Assembly (NCBI GenBank): GCA_963696325.1
Contig: CAVOJV010000054.1
Coordinates: 1 to 64,000 of the forward strand
Reading direction: 5' to 3'
DNA length: 64,000 nucleotides
DNA from: CAVOJV01 sp963696325
GTDB taxonomy: Bacteria; Pseudomonadota; Gammaproteobacteria; Competibacterales; Competibacteraceae
Position 1 is the first letter of the stretch, and every line of letters starts with the position of its first letter. Position numbers and translations under genes: made by a program. Positions 42,564-50,496 of the stretch are shown one piece after another. The notes below the pieces were generated by a model that searched no databases, was not told where the DNA came from, and worked only from the letters and a program-made list of their open reading frames with translations.

Positions 42564-44657
42564 GTGTCTGAACCTTCGCTTATCAATCTGCTGGTCGTAG
42601 ACAGCTCGCTGTCTGATATAGATCACATCGTCCAGATTTTGCGCGCCTCTGGCTACGTGGTCCAGGAGATACACTCGGATCAGGAAGCGGAGATCCATAA
42701 CTGCATTCAATACAAGCCTGTTGACCTAATCATGGTGCGCGAAGGCGAAAATCTTCCGAAGCTTCAGGAGGTACACGCTCAGGTCATCGCGTCTGGCCAG
42801 GACATTCCCATTCTCGCCATCATGGACGAGCAGCTCCAGCAAAAGCCAGTGAAGCTGTTACGCGCTGGCGCCGACAATTTCTTCTACCTGGGGGAACCCG
42901 AGCATCTGGCGCTGGCGGTGCGTAAGGAGTTGAGCCATCTACGCATCCGCCAGCAATTGCACTCGCAGGAGGCCAGGATCAAGGAGAGCGAGGCGCGTTG
43001 CCACGCGTTGTTGGAAAACTCCCGGGACGCCATCGCCTATATCCATGAGGGAGCCCATACATACGCCAATCCAGCTTACCTGCAATTGTTTGGCTATGCC
43101 AATGAGCAGGAGTTGGAAGGCATCACGCTGATGAATCTGGTCAGCCAAGCCGACCGCGATAAGCTGAAAACCTTTCTGCGCCAGAGCATCAAGGCGGGCA
43201 GATCAGTGCAACCCATCAAACTTACCGGTTTGGATAAAAAAGGCAATCAGTTCCCGGCATCGGTGGAATGTATTCCCACCCGCATGAATGAAGAGCCCTG
43301 TCTGCAAATTCGTATCCACAACCCTTCCCAGTGGCAACAAGCCGAGCAAAAACTGGATGAATTCAGCAAACTGGATGGGCTCACCGGCCTCTATAACCGA
43401 AAATTCTTCACCCAGTATCTCGACCAGGTCTGTGCCGTCACCGGTTCGGGAAGCGGCGCCGTGCTTTACATTCTGTTGACTAACTACCGTTCCGTCAACG
43501 AACAGGTTGGGTTGGAGGCGGTGGACCAACTCGCCATTGATCTGGCCAACTTGCTGCGCAGTCTCGTGTCGAAAAACGAGATCATTGCCCGTTTTTCCGA
43601 TGCTGTGTTTGCCCTTTATACGGCTGAATCTTCGGGTAGGGCCACACTACAATTGGGTGAGCGAATTTGCGAAGCCATGAAGTCTCATGTTACACATGCT
43701 GCTCATAAGCTGATCAGCACCACCTTTGCCATCGGCATCTGCATGGTGCAGAAAAATCATGAAAGCGCCATGCAGGCTTTGTCCCATGCCGATCGGGCCT
43801 GTGAAATCGCGCGCCAGATGGGGGGTAATCAGGTACAGATCTACACTCCACCGACTGGCAAGCCAGGTGCGGGTGAGTCCCGCCAGGAAGAAAAACTGGT
43901 GGCGCTGATCCGAGATGCCATGAGTGGGGAAAGGCTGCGATTGCTGTTCCAGCCTATTGCCAGCTTCCAAGGCGACGTAACCGAGCGTTACAAGGTCTAC
44001 CTGCATGTCTTGGGCAAGGATAATAAGCTGCTGCCAATGAGCACTTTGGGGCCGGTGGCCGAAAGCCGGGGGTTGATGCTACCGCTGGATAGATGGGCCG
44101 TCGTCCGTGGCTTACAGACCATCAGCGAGCGCTATCAACTGCTGGGCAAGCCCACTACCCTGTTCATTCGCATTTCCCAGAATTCGGTGGCGGAAAATCG
44201 CTTTCATGAGTGGCTGGAGAAGCATATCAAGGACATCGGCCTTGGCGGAGGGATTCTGGTGGTTGAGGTGACCGAGCAGTGCGCCGAACGTTGTTTCAAG
44301 GAAACCAAGCAACTAAGAGAGCATTTACAACAGCTGGGATGCGGGTTTGCGCTCGCGCATTTCGGCGGCCGTCCCAACTCGGAACGGATCCTGAACCATC
44401 TACTTCCCGATTACCTCAAGCTCGAGGGCAGCCTGATCGAAAAGTTCGCTAAAGGTAAAGACGCGGAAAGCCGTCGCGCAATGGCAGCCCTTACCCAACA
44501 GGCACAGGGGAAAAATATCTTGGTTGTGGCCGCCGATATTGCCACGGCTCCGCAGATGGCCAGTATCTGGCAGTTCGGCGTTACCCTGGTGCAAGGCGAT
44601 ATGGTCCAGGAACCCGGTGAACAGATGGATTTCGATTTTAAGCAGTTCGCTGGCTGA
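42564..44657 (+). CDS. FimX-like protein: REC-PAS-degenerate GGDEF-degenerate EAL
   Basis: A 697-residue protein. Residues 8-130 resemble a receiver domain (LLVVDSSLSDIDHIVQ...), 145-255 a PAS domain (CHALLENSRDAIAYI), 270-420 a GGDEF-like domain (LDGLTGLYNRKFFTQYL) whose active site reads ARFSDAVFALYTA, with no GGDEF. Residues 445-690 are an EAL-like domain starting LLFQPIASF, where the E-x-L catalytic signature is replaced (KVYLHVLG). This is the FimX architecture: a c-di-GMP-binding, catalytically inactive protein that controls type IV pilus assembly in Pseudomonas and Xanthomonas. The start is GTG 42564, behind AGGGA. Confidence 0.85.
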   Translation: MSEPSLINLLVVDSSLSDIDHIVQILRASGYVVQEIHSDQEAEIHNCIQYKPVDLIMVREGENLPKLQEVHAQVIASGQDIPILAIMDEQLQQKPVKLLRAGADNFFYLGEPEHLALAVRKELSHLRIRQQLHSQEARIKESEARCHALLENSRDAIAYIHEGAHTYANPAYLQLFGYANEQELEGITLMNLVSQADRDKLKTFLRQSIKAGRSVQPIKLTGLDKKGNQFPASVECIPTRMNEEPCLQIRIHNPSQWQQAEQKLDEFSKLDGLTGLYNRKFFTQYLDQVCAVTGSGSGAVLYILLTNYRSVNEQVGLEAVDQLAIDLANLLRSLVSKNEIIARFSDAVFALYTAESSGRATLQLGERICEAMKSHVTHAAHKLISTTFAIGICMVQKNHESAMQALSHADRACEIARQMGGNQVQIYTPPTGKPGAGESRQEEKLVALIRDAMSGERLRLLFQPIASFQGDVTERYKVYLHVLGKDNKLLPMSTLGPVAESRGLMLPLDRWAVVRGLQTISERYQLLGKPTTLFIRISQNSVAENRFHEWLEKHIKDIGLGGGILVVEVTEQCAERCFKETKQLREHLQQLGCGFALAHFGGRPNSERILNHLLPDYLKLEGSLIEKFAKGKDAESRRAMAALTQQAQGKNILVVAADIATAPQMASIWQFGVTLVQGDMVQEPGEQMDFDFKQFAG

Positions 44658-44681
44658 GGCGGGTTCGGCAAGGTGCGTTAA

Positions 44682-44709
44682 GGGGGTCAGGCACACGCCA
44701 GATCCCCCC
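44682..44709. terminator. Weak G/C inverted repeat between convergent genes
   Basis: GGGGGTC near 44683 and GATCCCCCC near 44701 can pair with a bulge, between the convergent FimX-like and htpX genes. There is no following T-run on either strand, so it would be at best a weak bidirectional terminator. Confidence 0.25.
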
Positions 44710-44715
44710 GTTACA

Positions 44716-45603
44716 TCACCCGCGGGCGCGCAGGGCGGCAATGCGCTCTTCCAGAGGCGGGTGGCTCATGAACAATTTTTTTAAACCATCCCCAAGTCCG
44801 CCGTTGATTCCGAACGCCGCCATTTCGGAGGGGAGATGCGAGGGTTCCGCTACCTGTCGCAGCCGCTCCAAAGCAGCGATCATCTTCTGGCGGCCCGCCA
44901 GGTTCGCGCCACCCGCATCGGCCCGGAACTCCCGCTGGCGGCTGAACCACATCACGATCATGGAAGCCAGAAAGCCCAGCAGAATCTCGGCTATCATGCT
45001 AGTGATCCAGAAGCCGATGCCCGGTCGATATCCCTCGTTATTGTTGGAGGACAAGGCACGGTCTACCAGGAAACCCACAACCCGGGCCAGGAAAATAACG
45101 AAAGTGTTCAACACCCCCTGGATCAGGGTCAGGGTAACCATGTCGCCGTTGGCCACGTGGCTTATTTCATGGCCCAATACTGCCTCCACCTCATCCTCGT
45201 TCATGGTTTGCAGTAGACCGGCGCTCACTGCCACCAGGGCATTGTTGCGACTGGCGCCGGTGGCGAAGGCGTTAGGTTCCGGCGCCTGAAAGATGGCGAC
45301 TTCCGGCATGCCGATGCCAGCGCGGCTCGCCTGAGCGCGGACCGTCTGCACCAGCCACTGCTCGCTCCGGTTGCGGGGCTGGTCGATTACCTGAGCACCG
45401 GTGGACATTTTGGCGATCCACTTGGACATGAACAGGGAAATAAACGACCCGCCCATCCCAAATACGGCCGCGAACACCAGCAGGGTGGGAAGGTTGATAC
45501 CCGATCTACTGAGAAACTGATTGGCACCCAACACGTTTACAACGATGCCGAGCACGACCAGGACGGCTAGATTGGTTAGCACAAACAGCACGACACGTTT
45601 CAT
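44716..45603 (-). CDS. htpX: HtpX membrane zinc protease
   Basis: A 295-residue protein with two N-terminal membrane segments (VVLFVLTNLAVLVVLGIVV, LPTLLVFAAVFGMGGSFISL), zinc motif HExxH in VLGHEISHVANGD, and two further hydrophobic segments. It degrades misfolded membrane proteins and cooperates with FtsH. Start ATG 45603 has GGAG upstream. Confidence 0.96.
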   Translation of the reverse strand: MKRVVLFVLTNLAVLVVLGIVVNVLGANQFLSRSGINLPTLLVFAAVFGMGGSFISLFMSKWIAKMSTGAQVIDQPRNRSEQWLVQTVRAQASRAGIGMPEVAIFQAPEPNAFATGASRNNALVAVSAGLLQTMNEDEVEAVLGHEISHVANGDMVTLTLIQGVLNTFVIFLARVVGFLVDRALSSNNNEGYRPGIGFWITSMIAEILLGFLASMIVMWFSRQREFRADAGGANLAGRQKMIAALERLRQVAEPSHLPSEMAAFGINGGLGDGLKKLFMSHPPLEERIAALRARG

Positions 45604-45659
45604 GCATTTTCTCCATTAGCAATGCCTAATTATTATTTATGGGTACAACCCGGCAAATT

Positions 45660-46694
45660 TCAAGGCAGGGGACGCCGGGTGAGGAACATGGCATCCCCAT
45701 AGCTGAAGAAGCGGTAGCGTCGGACAACGGCATGTCGATAGGCGTGCATGATGTTTTCATGACCGGCAAAAGCCGCCACCAACATCAGCAGGGTGGACTC
45801 CGGCAGGTGGAAATTGGTCACCAGGGCGTCCACGCAGCGGAACTGGTAGCCGGGATAAATGAAAATGCGGGTCTCCGCACACCAGGGGCTGATATTGCCT
45901 GCCGGGCAGGCCGACTCCAGGGCGCGCACCGCGGTGGTGCCGACCGCGACGATGCGCCCGCCCCGTGCCTTGGCAGCCTTGACCTGGGCGCACACCTGAG
46001 GACTGACCTCAGCGATTTCACCGTGCATGGCGTGGTCTTCTATGCGCTCGACCCGCACGGGCTGGAAGGTGCCCGCTCCTACATGGAGGGTCACGAAAGC
46101 CTGCTCGATGCCGTTGGCTGTCAGCTTGTCCAGCAGTTCCTGGTCGAAGTGCAGGCCCGCGGTGGGGGCGGCCACCGCTCCGGGGCGGCGTGCGTAGATG
46201 GTCTGATAGCGTTCGGCATCCTGGGCGTTGTCGGCGCGGGAGATATAGGGCGGCAGCGGGATGTGGCCATGCTGTTCCAGGATCTCCAGCACGGATTGAG
46301 CCGTGTCGAAATGCAGTCCAAACAAATCACCCGCGCGGCCTTTCACCGTGGCCAATACTTGGTTCTCCAGCCATAATCGGGCGCCTGGTTTAGGGGATTT
46401 GCTGGCGCGCACATGGGCCAGGACACGGTGTTCGTCCAGCAGCCGTTCCACCAGTACCTCCACTCTGCCGCCGCTGGCTTTGCGACCATGCAAACGCGCT
46501 GGAATCACCCGGGTATCGTTAAACACCAGCAGATCACCGGGTCTCAGGAGATCGGGCAGGTCCGCAAAGATCCCGTCTTGCAGCACGCCGCTACCGCCTT
46601 CCAGGCTTAGGAGACGGCTGGCACCGCGCTGCTCGGGAGGGTACTGGGCGATGAGTTCCTGGGGAAGTTCAAAATGGAAGTCGCTACGTAACAT
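45660..46694 (-). CDS. queA: QueA, S-adenosylmethionine:tRNA ribosyltransferase-isomerase
   Basis: A 344-residue protein with the family start DFHFELPQELIAQYPPEQR, GDLLVFNDTRVIPARL, APTAGLHFDQELL and LVTNFHLPESTLLMLV. It forms epoxyqueuosine on tRNA from preQ1 by transfer of the ribosyl moiety of SAM. No tgt is visible next to it in this window. Confidence 0.96.
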   Translation of the reverse strand: MLRSDFHFELPQELIAQYPPEQRGASRLLSLEGGSGVLQDGIFADLPDLLRPGDLLVFNDTRVIPARLHGRKASGGRVEVLVERLLDEHRVLAHVRASKSPKPGARLWLENQVLATVKGRAGDLFGLHFDTAQSVLEILEQHGHIPLPPYISRADNAQDAERYQTIYARRPGAVAAPTAGLHFDQELLDKLTANGIEQAFVTLHVGAGTFQPVRVERIEDHAMHGEIAEVSPQVCAQVKAAKARGGRIVAVGTTAVRALESACPAGNISPWCAETRIFIYPGYQFRCVDALVTNFHLPESTLLMLVAAFAGHENIMHAYRHAVVRRYRFFSYGDAMFLTRRPLP

Positions 46695-46803
46695 AGCGAA
46701 CTATGGTAACAAGATCGAATCACGCTGGGCAGGGGGTTCAAGCCCTAAAGAGTCTGACGCTTGCCCGTCGCACAGAAATCTTTATACTAATGGCCTTCCC
46801 CTT

Positions 46804-46889
46804 GCCGGGGTGGCGGAATGGTAGACGCAGTGGACTCAAAATCCACCGGGGGTGACCCCATGAGAGTTCGACTCTCTCCCTCGGCACCA
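46804..46889 (+). tRNA. tRNA-Leu (anticodon CAA)
   Basis: An 86-base tRNA with encoded CCA. The acceptor stem GCCGGGG pairs with CCTCGGC before A-CCA. The anticodon stem TGGA/TCCA encloses the loop CTCAAAA, giving CAA (reads UUG). A long variable arm follows, as in type II tRNAs, and the T arm contains GAGTTCGACTC. The 3' end is the probable attachment site of the integrase encoded directly downstream. Confidence 0.95.
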
Positions 46890-46946
46890 TTAAAATCAGT
46901 AAGTTAATAAAAGTCATCCAAGTTTTAAAATCCCGACGCCCTATCT

Positions 46947-46967
46947 TGTGACACTGATGTGACACTG
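46947..46967. repeat. Two TGTGACACTG repeats 11 bp apart upstream of the integrase gene
   Basis: Identical 10-bp sequences at 46947-46956 and 46958-46967, between the tRNA 3' end and the integrase start. Their position and one-helical-turn spacing suggest arm-type integrase sites or an operator. Confidence 0.45.
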
Positions 46968-47095
46968 CCTAAAAATTAATGGTAGAATATTGTTAACAGT
47001 TGTCTATTGTCGTGGGCAACAGAAGCAACGAACCGGCAGGGTGCGTCACCGCCCGACCGGTTCTAACCAAGACCGATAGCACAGAGTATCAGTCA

Positions 47096-48169
47096 ATGGC
47101 TACCGTCATTAAACGCCCCGATTCGCAAGGGCGTAATCATTTCCTCGTTCGTGTTCGCCTGAAAGGCTACCCCCCACAAACCGCCACTTTCGAGCGGCTG
47201 ACCGATGCCCGTAAGTGGGCGCAATCCACAGAAAGCGCTATCCGCGAGGGTAGGCACTTCAAGACCGTCGAAGCGAAACGCCATACCCTGGCGGATTTGA
47301 TCGAGCGGTACACCCGCGATGTTCTACCCAAAAAAAGGGACGGCAAGCGCCAAGCTACACAGTTAGCCTGGTGGAATGAGCAACTGGGCTTTCGCCTTCT
47401 GGCGGATATTACCTCGGCGCTGATTGCTGAACACCGGGACAGACTTGCAGCAACCCTGGTTCCTGGTAGCAAGACCCGTTCGCCTGCTTCCGTGGTACGC
47501 CATTTGGCGGTGCTATCCCATGCATTCAGCATCGCCGTGCGGGAGTGGGGGTGGTTGGAAGATAACCCCTGCCGGAAGGTCACACGCCCTAAAGAACCGT
47601 GTGGCCGGGTACGGTTCCTGTCCGACGATGAGCGGGAACGGCTGTTAAAGGCTTGCCGGGAGTCTGCTAGCCCGCACCTCTACCATGCTGTGGTGCTGAG
47701 CCTGTCCACCGGGGCAAGGCAGGGCGAGATTCTAGGACTTTGTTGGCGGCAAGTGAACCTTAAGCGCGGCCTGATTACCCTGGATGACCCCGAGAGGATC
47801 AAGAACGGTGAGCGGCGCAGCCTACCCCTGACCGGGTTAGCACAAGAGCTATTAAAGGAGCGTTCCAAGGTACGGCGCATAGACAACGACTTTGTTTTCC
47901 CCAACCGTCAGGGCGATGGCGCTACCGACCTGCGCGACGCTTGGGAATATGCCATCCAGAAAGCCGGTATCGAGAATTTCCGCTGGCATGACCTGCGACA
48001 CAGTGCTGCCAGCTATTTGGCCATGAACGGGGCTACGCTCGCCGAGATTGCCGAGGTATTGGGCCATAAGACCCTGCAGATGGTGAAGCGATACAGCCAT
48101 TTGAGCGATAGCCATGTGGCCGGCGTAGTGGCGAGGATGAACGCGCAGATTTTTGGAGGTAAGCAATGA
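47096..48169 (+). CDS. Tyrosine-recombinase integrase
   Basis: A 357-residue protein. It has an N-terminal arm-type/SAM-like DNA-binding part, then the catalytic domain with R in LSLSTGARQGEILGLCW, the H-x-x-R motif in FRWHDLRHSAASYLAMNG, and the nucleophile Tyr in MVKRYSHLSDSHV. It should recombine the element with the tRNA-Leu 3' end 200 bp upstream. ATG 47096 fits the family N-terminus (MATVIKRPDSQGRNHFLVRV); longer in-frame starts lie in the attachment region. The stop overlaps the next gene as ATGA. Confidence 0.93.
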   Translation: MATVIKRPDSQGRNHFLVRVRLKGYPPQTATFERLTDARKWAQSTESAIREGRHFKTVEAKRHTLADLIERYTRDVLPKKRDGKRQATQLAWWNEQLGFRLLADITSALIAEHRDRLAATLVPGSKTRSPASVVRHLAVLSHAFSIAVREWGWLEDNPCRKVTRPKEPCGRVRFLSDDERERLLKACRESASPHLYHAVVLSLSTGARQGEILGLCWRQVNLKRGLITLDDPERIKNGERRSLPLTGLAQELLKERSKVRRIDNDFVFPNRQGDGATDLRDAWEYAIQKAGIENFRWHDLRHSAASYLAMNGATLAEIAEVLGHKTLQMVKRYSHLSDSHVAGVVARMNAQIFGGKQ

Positions 48170-49299
48170 ACGAGGCGCTGTGGCCTTACAGCCAAACCTT
48201 TGAGAGCCTCCAAGCCAAGTTTCCCGGACTCAGCCATGGTGAACTGGCTATGTGGGTTTCTAACGACTACTTAACCGCGTATCCCAAGGCCGGTGACTCC
48301 TATCCCTTCCCACCCCCTGAGCCGTATCAGTCTGTGAGAGATTTCAGACTTAGCAAGGAAAGCGATAAATATGGACACCCGAACGAAATTTGGCCGTTTA
48401 AATTTAGAGAAGCTCACGCAATCGAGGATTTGAGGAACTGCTACTTTAACTCCGCAGAGATCGAAGCATTCACGCCAGAAACATGCCCTTTTCGGTATCT
48501 AACATTCCAACAGCTGGTCGAGCGATGGCAGCCCCGCAGTGAAGGCGGAGAAGATATTCGTGAAACTATAAAAAAGATGGTGTTGTCGGCCAGGATGAGG
48601 GCCAGGAAATTTTTAGAGAATGAGACACTATCACCACCATCACCACCAAAACCTTATTTTCATTTCTGGGCGGTTACACCGATTCATCCGTTGAATACAC
48701 CAGTCGAAGAATGCCTGTTTCGGGCTGATCAGGTGGAGGCAAGGGAGAAAGAATGGTTTCCGGGGAGTGAGGCGTTGTTTGCAGATCATCAGGTTTTTGC
48801 TATTGAGAAGGAGTTAAGTTGGACAGAGAAATCTATTCCGCCTCCGGACAGGTTTCGAAATCAACAATTAGCTATAAAACCAGAGCAAGATCCCTTTCCT
48901 CTCCCGTTAGAGCCTCCACCTTTAGAAGAAACCGGGCAACATTCGAAGGCGAATCCTGAATACAACCCCCTTTCAGCTCAAAGCCCTAACCCTAAGGCAT
49001 CCCCCGTCATCAGTAATGCTGCACCTCCATTAAAGAGAACCCGAAGAGACCCTCTAAGGGACTTGATTGAAGAGAAGCTTGAGACCTTACGTGAAAAATT
49101 CCAGCAGAAGCGAGAGCCTACTACTGGAGAGGTCATGGAAGCTGTCGCTGAAAAGTTAGAGGGTGATGGCCTGAGGGTGAAGCGTGATAAAAACGAAGCG
49201 ATACTCTGGCTTGAATGGAGGGATAGGCAAGGAAAAGTAGAGACTACTAAAAGGAAAGCGCTACAAAACCGTATTAGCCGATATCGCCATCCTAAGTAA
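48166..49299 (+). CDS. Unknown 377-residue protein, charged with Pro-rich linker
   Basis: Starts inside the integrase stop (ATGA), so translation is coupled. The N-terminal 150 residues look globular (FPGLSHGELAMWVSNDYL, CPFRYLTFQQLVERWQ). The middle (220-290) is proline-rich, and the C-terminal 85 residues are highly charged with RDPLRDLIEEKLETLREKF and VKRDKNEAILWLEWRD. I do not recognise a family. Proteins in this position after the integrase of small integrative elements are usually accessory or regulatory. Its last codon overlaps the first of the phased repeats at 49296. Confidence 0.75.
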   Translation: MNEALWPYSQTFESLQAKFPGLSHGELAMWVSNDYLTAYPKAGDSYPFPPPEPYQSVRDFRLSKESDKYGHPNEIWPFKFREAHAIEDLRNCYFNSAEIEAFTPETCPFRYLTFQQLVERWQPRSEGGEDIRETIKKMVLSARMRARKFLENETLSPPSPPKPYFHFWAVTPIHPLNTPVEECLFRADQVEAREKEWFPGSEALFADHQVFAIEKELSWTEKSIPPPDRFRNQQLAIKPEQDPFPLPLEPPPLEETGQHSKANPEYNPLSAQSPNPKASPVISNAAPPLKRTRRDPLRDLIEEKLETLREKFQQKREPTTGEVMEAVAEKLEGDGLRVKRDKNEAILWLEWRDRQGKVETTKRKALQNRISRYRHPK

Positions 49300-49368
49300 A
49301 TCCCACTTGTTCGATTAATCTCACTTATTTCCCATCTTAATCCCACCTTAATCCCACCTTAATCCCAC
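49296..49368. repeat. Array of five TTAATCCCAC-type repeats (iteron-like)
   Basis: Three identical TTAATCCCAC units start at 49337, 49348 and 49359, exactly 11 bp apart. Two variants, TAAATCCCAC at 49297 and TTAATCTCAC at 49315, precede them; the step from 49315 to 49337 is 22 bp. All later units thus face the same side of the helix. An AT-rich stretch with TTATTTCC and AAAAATTATT follows at once. The arrangement suits binding of a replication initiator or a repressor. Confidence 0.7.
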
Positions 49369-49502
49369 TTATTTCCAACCTATTAAGCGCTTGATTGCAT
49401 TAAAAATTATTCTTGTTTAGAGTTGCCTTAACCCGTGCGGTTTAGCGCGGTTTTAAACAGAACTGCCTTGTGCAGTTTTCCAAAGTTTAGAGGTAAACCT
49501 AA
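49300..49502. promoter_or_regulatory. Control region of the element's replication operon
   Basis: About 200 bp between the phased repeats and the first small gene. It contains an AT-rich part (49380-49440), a short hairpin ACTGC-CTTGT-GCAGT near 49462-49476, and a ribosome site AGAGG before ATG 49503. A promoter is expected here, and an origin is possible because the replication genes follow directly; both are inferred. Confidence 0.45.
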
Positions 49503-49712
49503 ATGACAGATATTGAAAATCGTCTAATTCCGGTACCTGACTGGAATAAATATCATCCCTGGCCGCCGATAGGCGGGCTTCGCCATCTGATTTTTTACGC
49601 TGAGACAAACGGATTCCGTACCGCATTCAAGCGCATCGGGCGCCGGGTGTTGGTAAACGAAGCCGAGTTCTTTCGATGTGTTGAGTCTGCGAACCACGGG
49701 GGAGCGGCATGA
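49503..49712 (+). CDS. Excisionase-like small DNA-binding protein
   Basis: A 69-residue protein with the pattern WPPIGGLRHLIFYAETNGF and FKRIGRRVLVNEAEFFRCV, resembling the AlpA/Xis type winged-helix proteins in which a helix-turn-helix is followed by R-R-V-L-x-x-E. It could direct excision with the integrase or control the operon. Its end overlaps the next ATG (ATGA). Confidence 0.7.
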   Translation: MTDIENRLIPVPDWNKYHPWPPIGGLRHLIFYAETNGFRTAFKRIGRRVLVNEAEFFRCVESANHGGAA

Positions 49713-49840
49713 GAATTCCCGCCCGGGTTTATCACGATCTGAAAACCATTCTCGCCGTGCGCGAAGAAGACAACACAGACCGAGCCTTCCGTCTTCTGAA
49801 GGCACTTCCTAAACGCTTTGAAATTAAACTGGAGAATTAA
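49709..49840 (+). CDS. 43-residue protein of the element
   Basis: ATG 49709 overlaps the preceding stop. The frame (MRIPARVYHDLKTILAVREE...) ends at TAA 49838, three bases before the next ATG. It is basic and probably one long helix pair. The tight packing on both sides supports a real gene; no function known. Confidence 0.6.
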   Translation: MRIPARVYHDLKTILAVREEDNTDRAFRLLKALPKRFEIKLEN

Positions 49841-49843
49841 GCC

Positions 49844-50434
49844 ATGACCGGATTTATTCTTGCTAAATCCAAACCATTCGCTTTGGCCCCCGTGGGTCCC
49901 CATCTAGCGGTTTGCTACCGCTTTGTTGACATGGGCACCCATACTTCCAAGTTCGGTCCAAGCCGTTGGATTCGTCTGGACCTCGAACTGAGTGACGAAC
50001 TCATGGACAACGGCAGACCGCTTTCTATTTCCAAACTGTATTACTCACCGTCTATGGGTGAAAAAAACGCCTGGAGAAAGGATGCCGACACTTGGCTAAA
50101 TCTGACGGACTCCGAGCGGGAAGTTTTTGACATGACCAGCGTGGTAGGCAAGCCCGCACTGCTGACCGTGGTTCATGAAACCCGTGGAGGTGAGACTTAC
50201 GCCAAGGTGGCTGGCATTTCGGCCCTACCCAAAGGAATGGTCAAACCTGAGCCAGTCAACAAGACTGCGGTTTATCTTTTAGATGAACATGACCAAGCTG
50301 TTTTTGACGCCTTGCCCGATAGAACGAAGGAGCGAATCATGGCGTCTCAGGAATGGTTGGAGAGGTCAAAAAATCAGGGCGGAGCAGTAGCCACTGCTGA
50401 CGCCCCAGACCACAACAGGGATTTGAACTTCTAG
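49844..50434 (+). CDS. Phage-type protein, probable ssDNA-binding or replication accessory protein
   Basis: A 196-residue protein with LAVCYRFVDMGTHTSKFGPS, IRLDLELSDELMDNGRPLSI, YYSPSMGEKNAWRKDADTW, PALLTVVHETRGGETYAKV and ALPKGMVKPEPVNKT. I recognise this layout from unnamed proteins found beside replication and recombination genes of tailed phages, with an OB-like pattern; ssDNA binding is a reasonable guess but not proven. It precedes the polymerase fusion by 62 bp, which supports a role in replication. Confidence 0.65.
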   Translation: MTGFILAKSKPFALAPVGPHLAVCYRFVDMGTHTSKFGPSRWIRLDLELSDELMDNGRPLSISKLYYSPSMGEKNAWRKDADTWLNLTDSEREVFDMTSVVGKPALLTVVHETRGGETYAKVAGISALPKGMVKPEPVNKTAVYLLDEHDQAVFDALPDRTKERIMASQEWLERSKNQGGAVATADAPDHNRDLNF

Positions 50435-50496
50435 CTAGCTTATTGGCTTGCCTAGTGTGCAAGACTAGGCAGGCCATTTTTGTGGAGAAAACAGAA

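Noticed and set aside
47000..47095. Longer integrase start at 47000
   Set aside because: The extra 32 residues do not resemble integrases and would be encoded within the probable attachment region; ATG 47096 matches the family start.
46804..47096. Search for an attR copy of the tRNA-Leu 3' end in 54.6-64 kb
   Set aside because: No convincing match to the T-arm and acceptor sequence was found by eye, so no right attachment site is reported.
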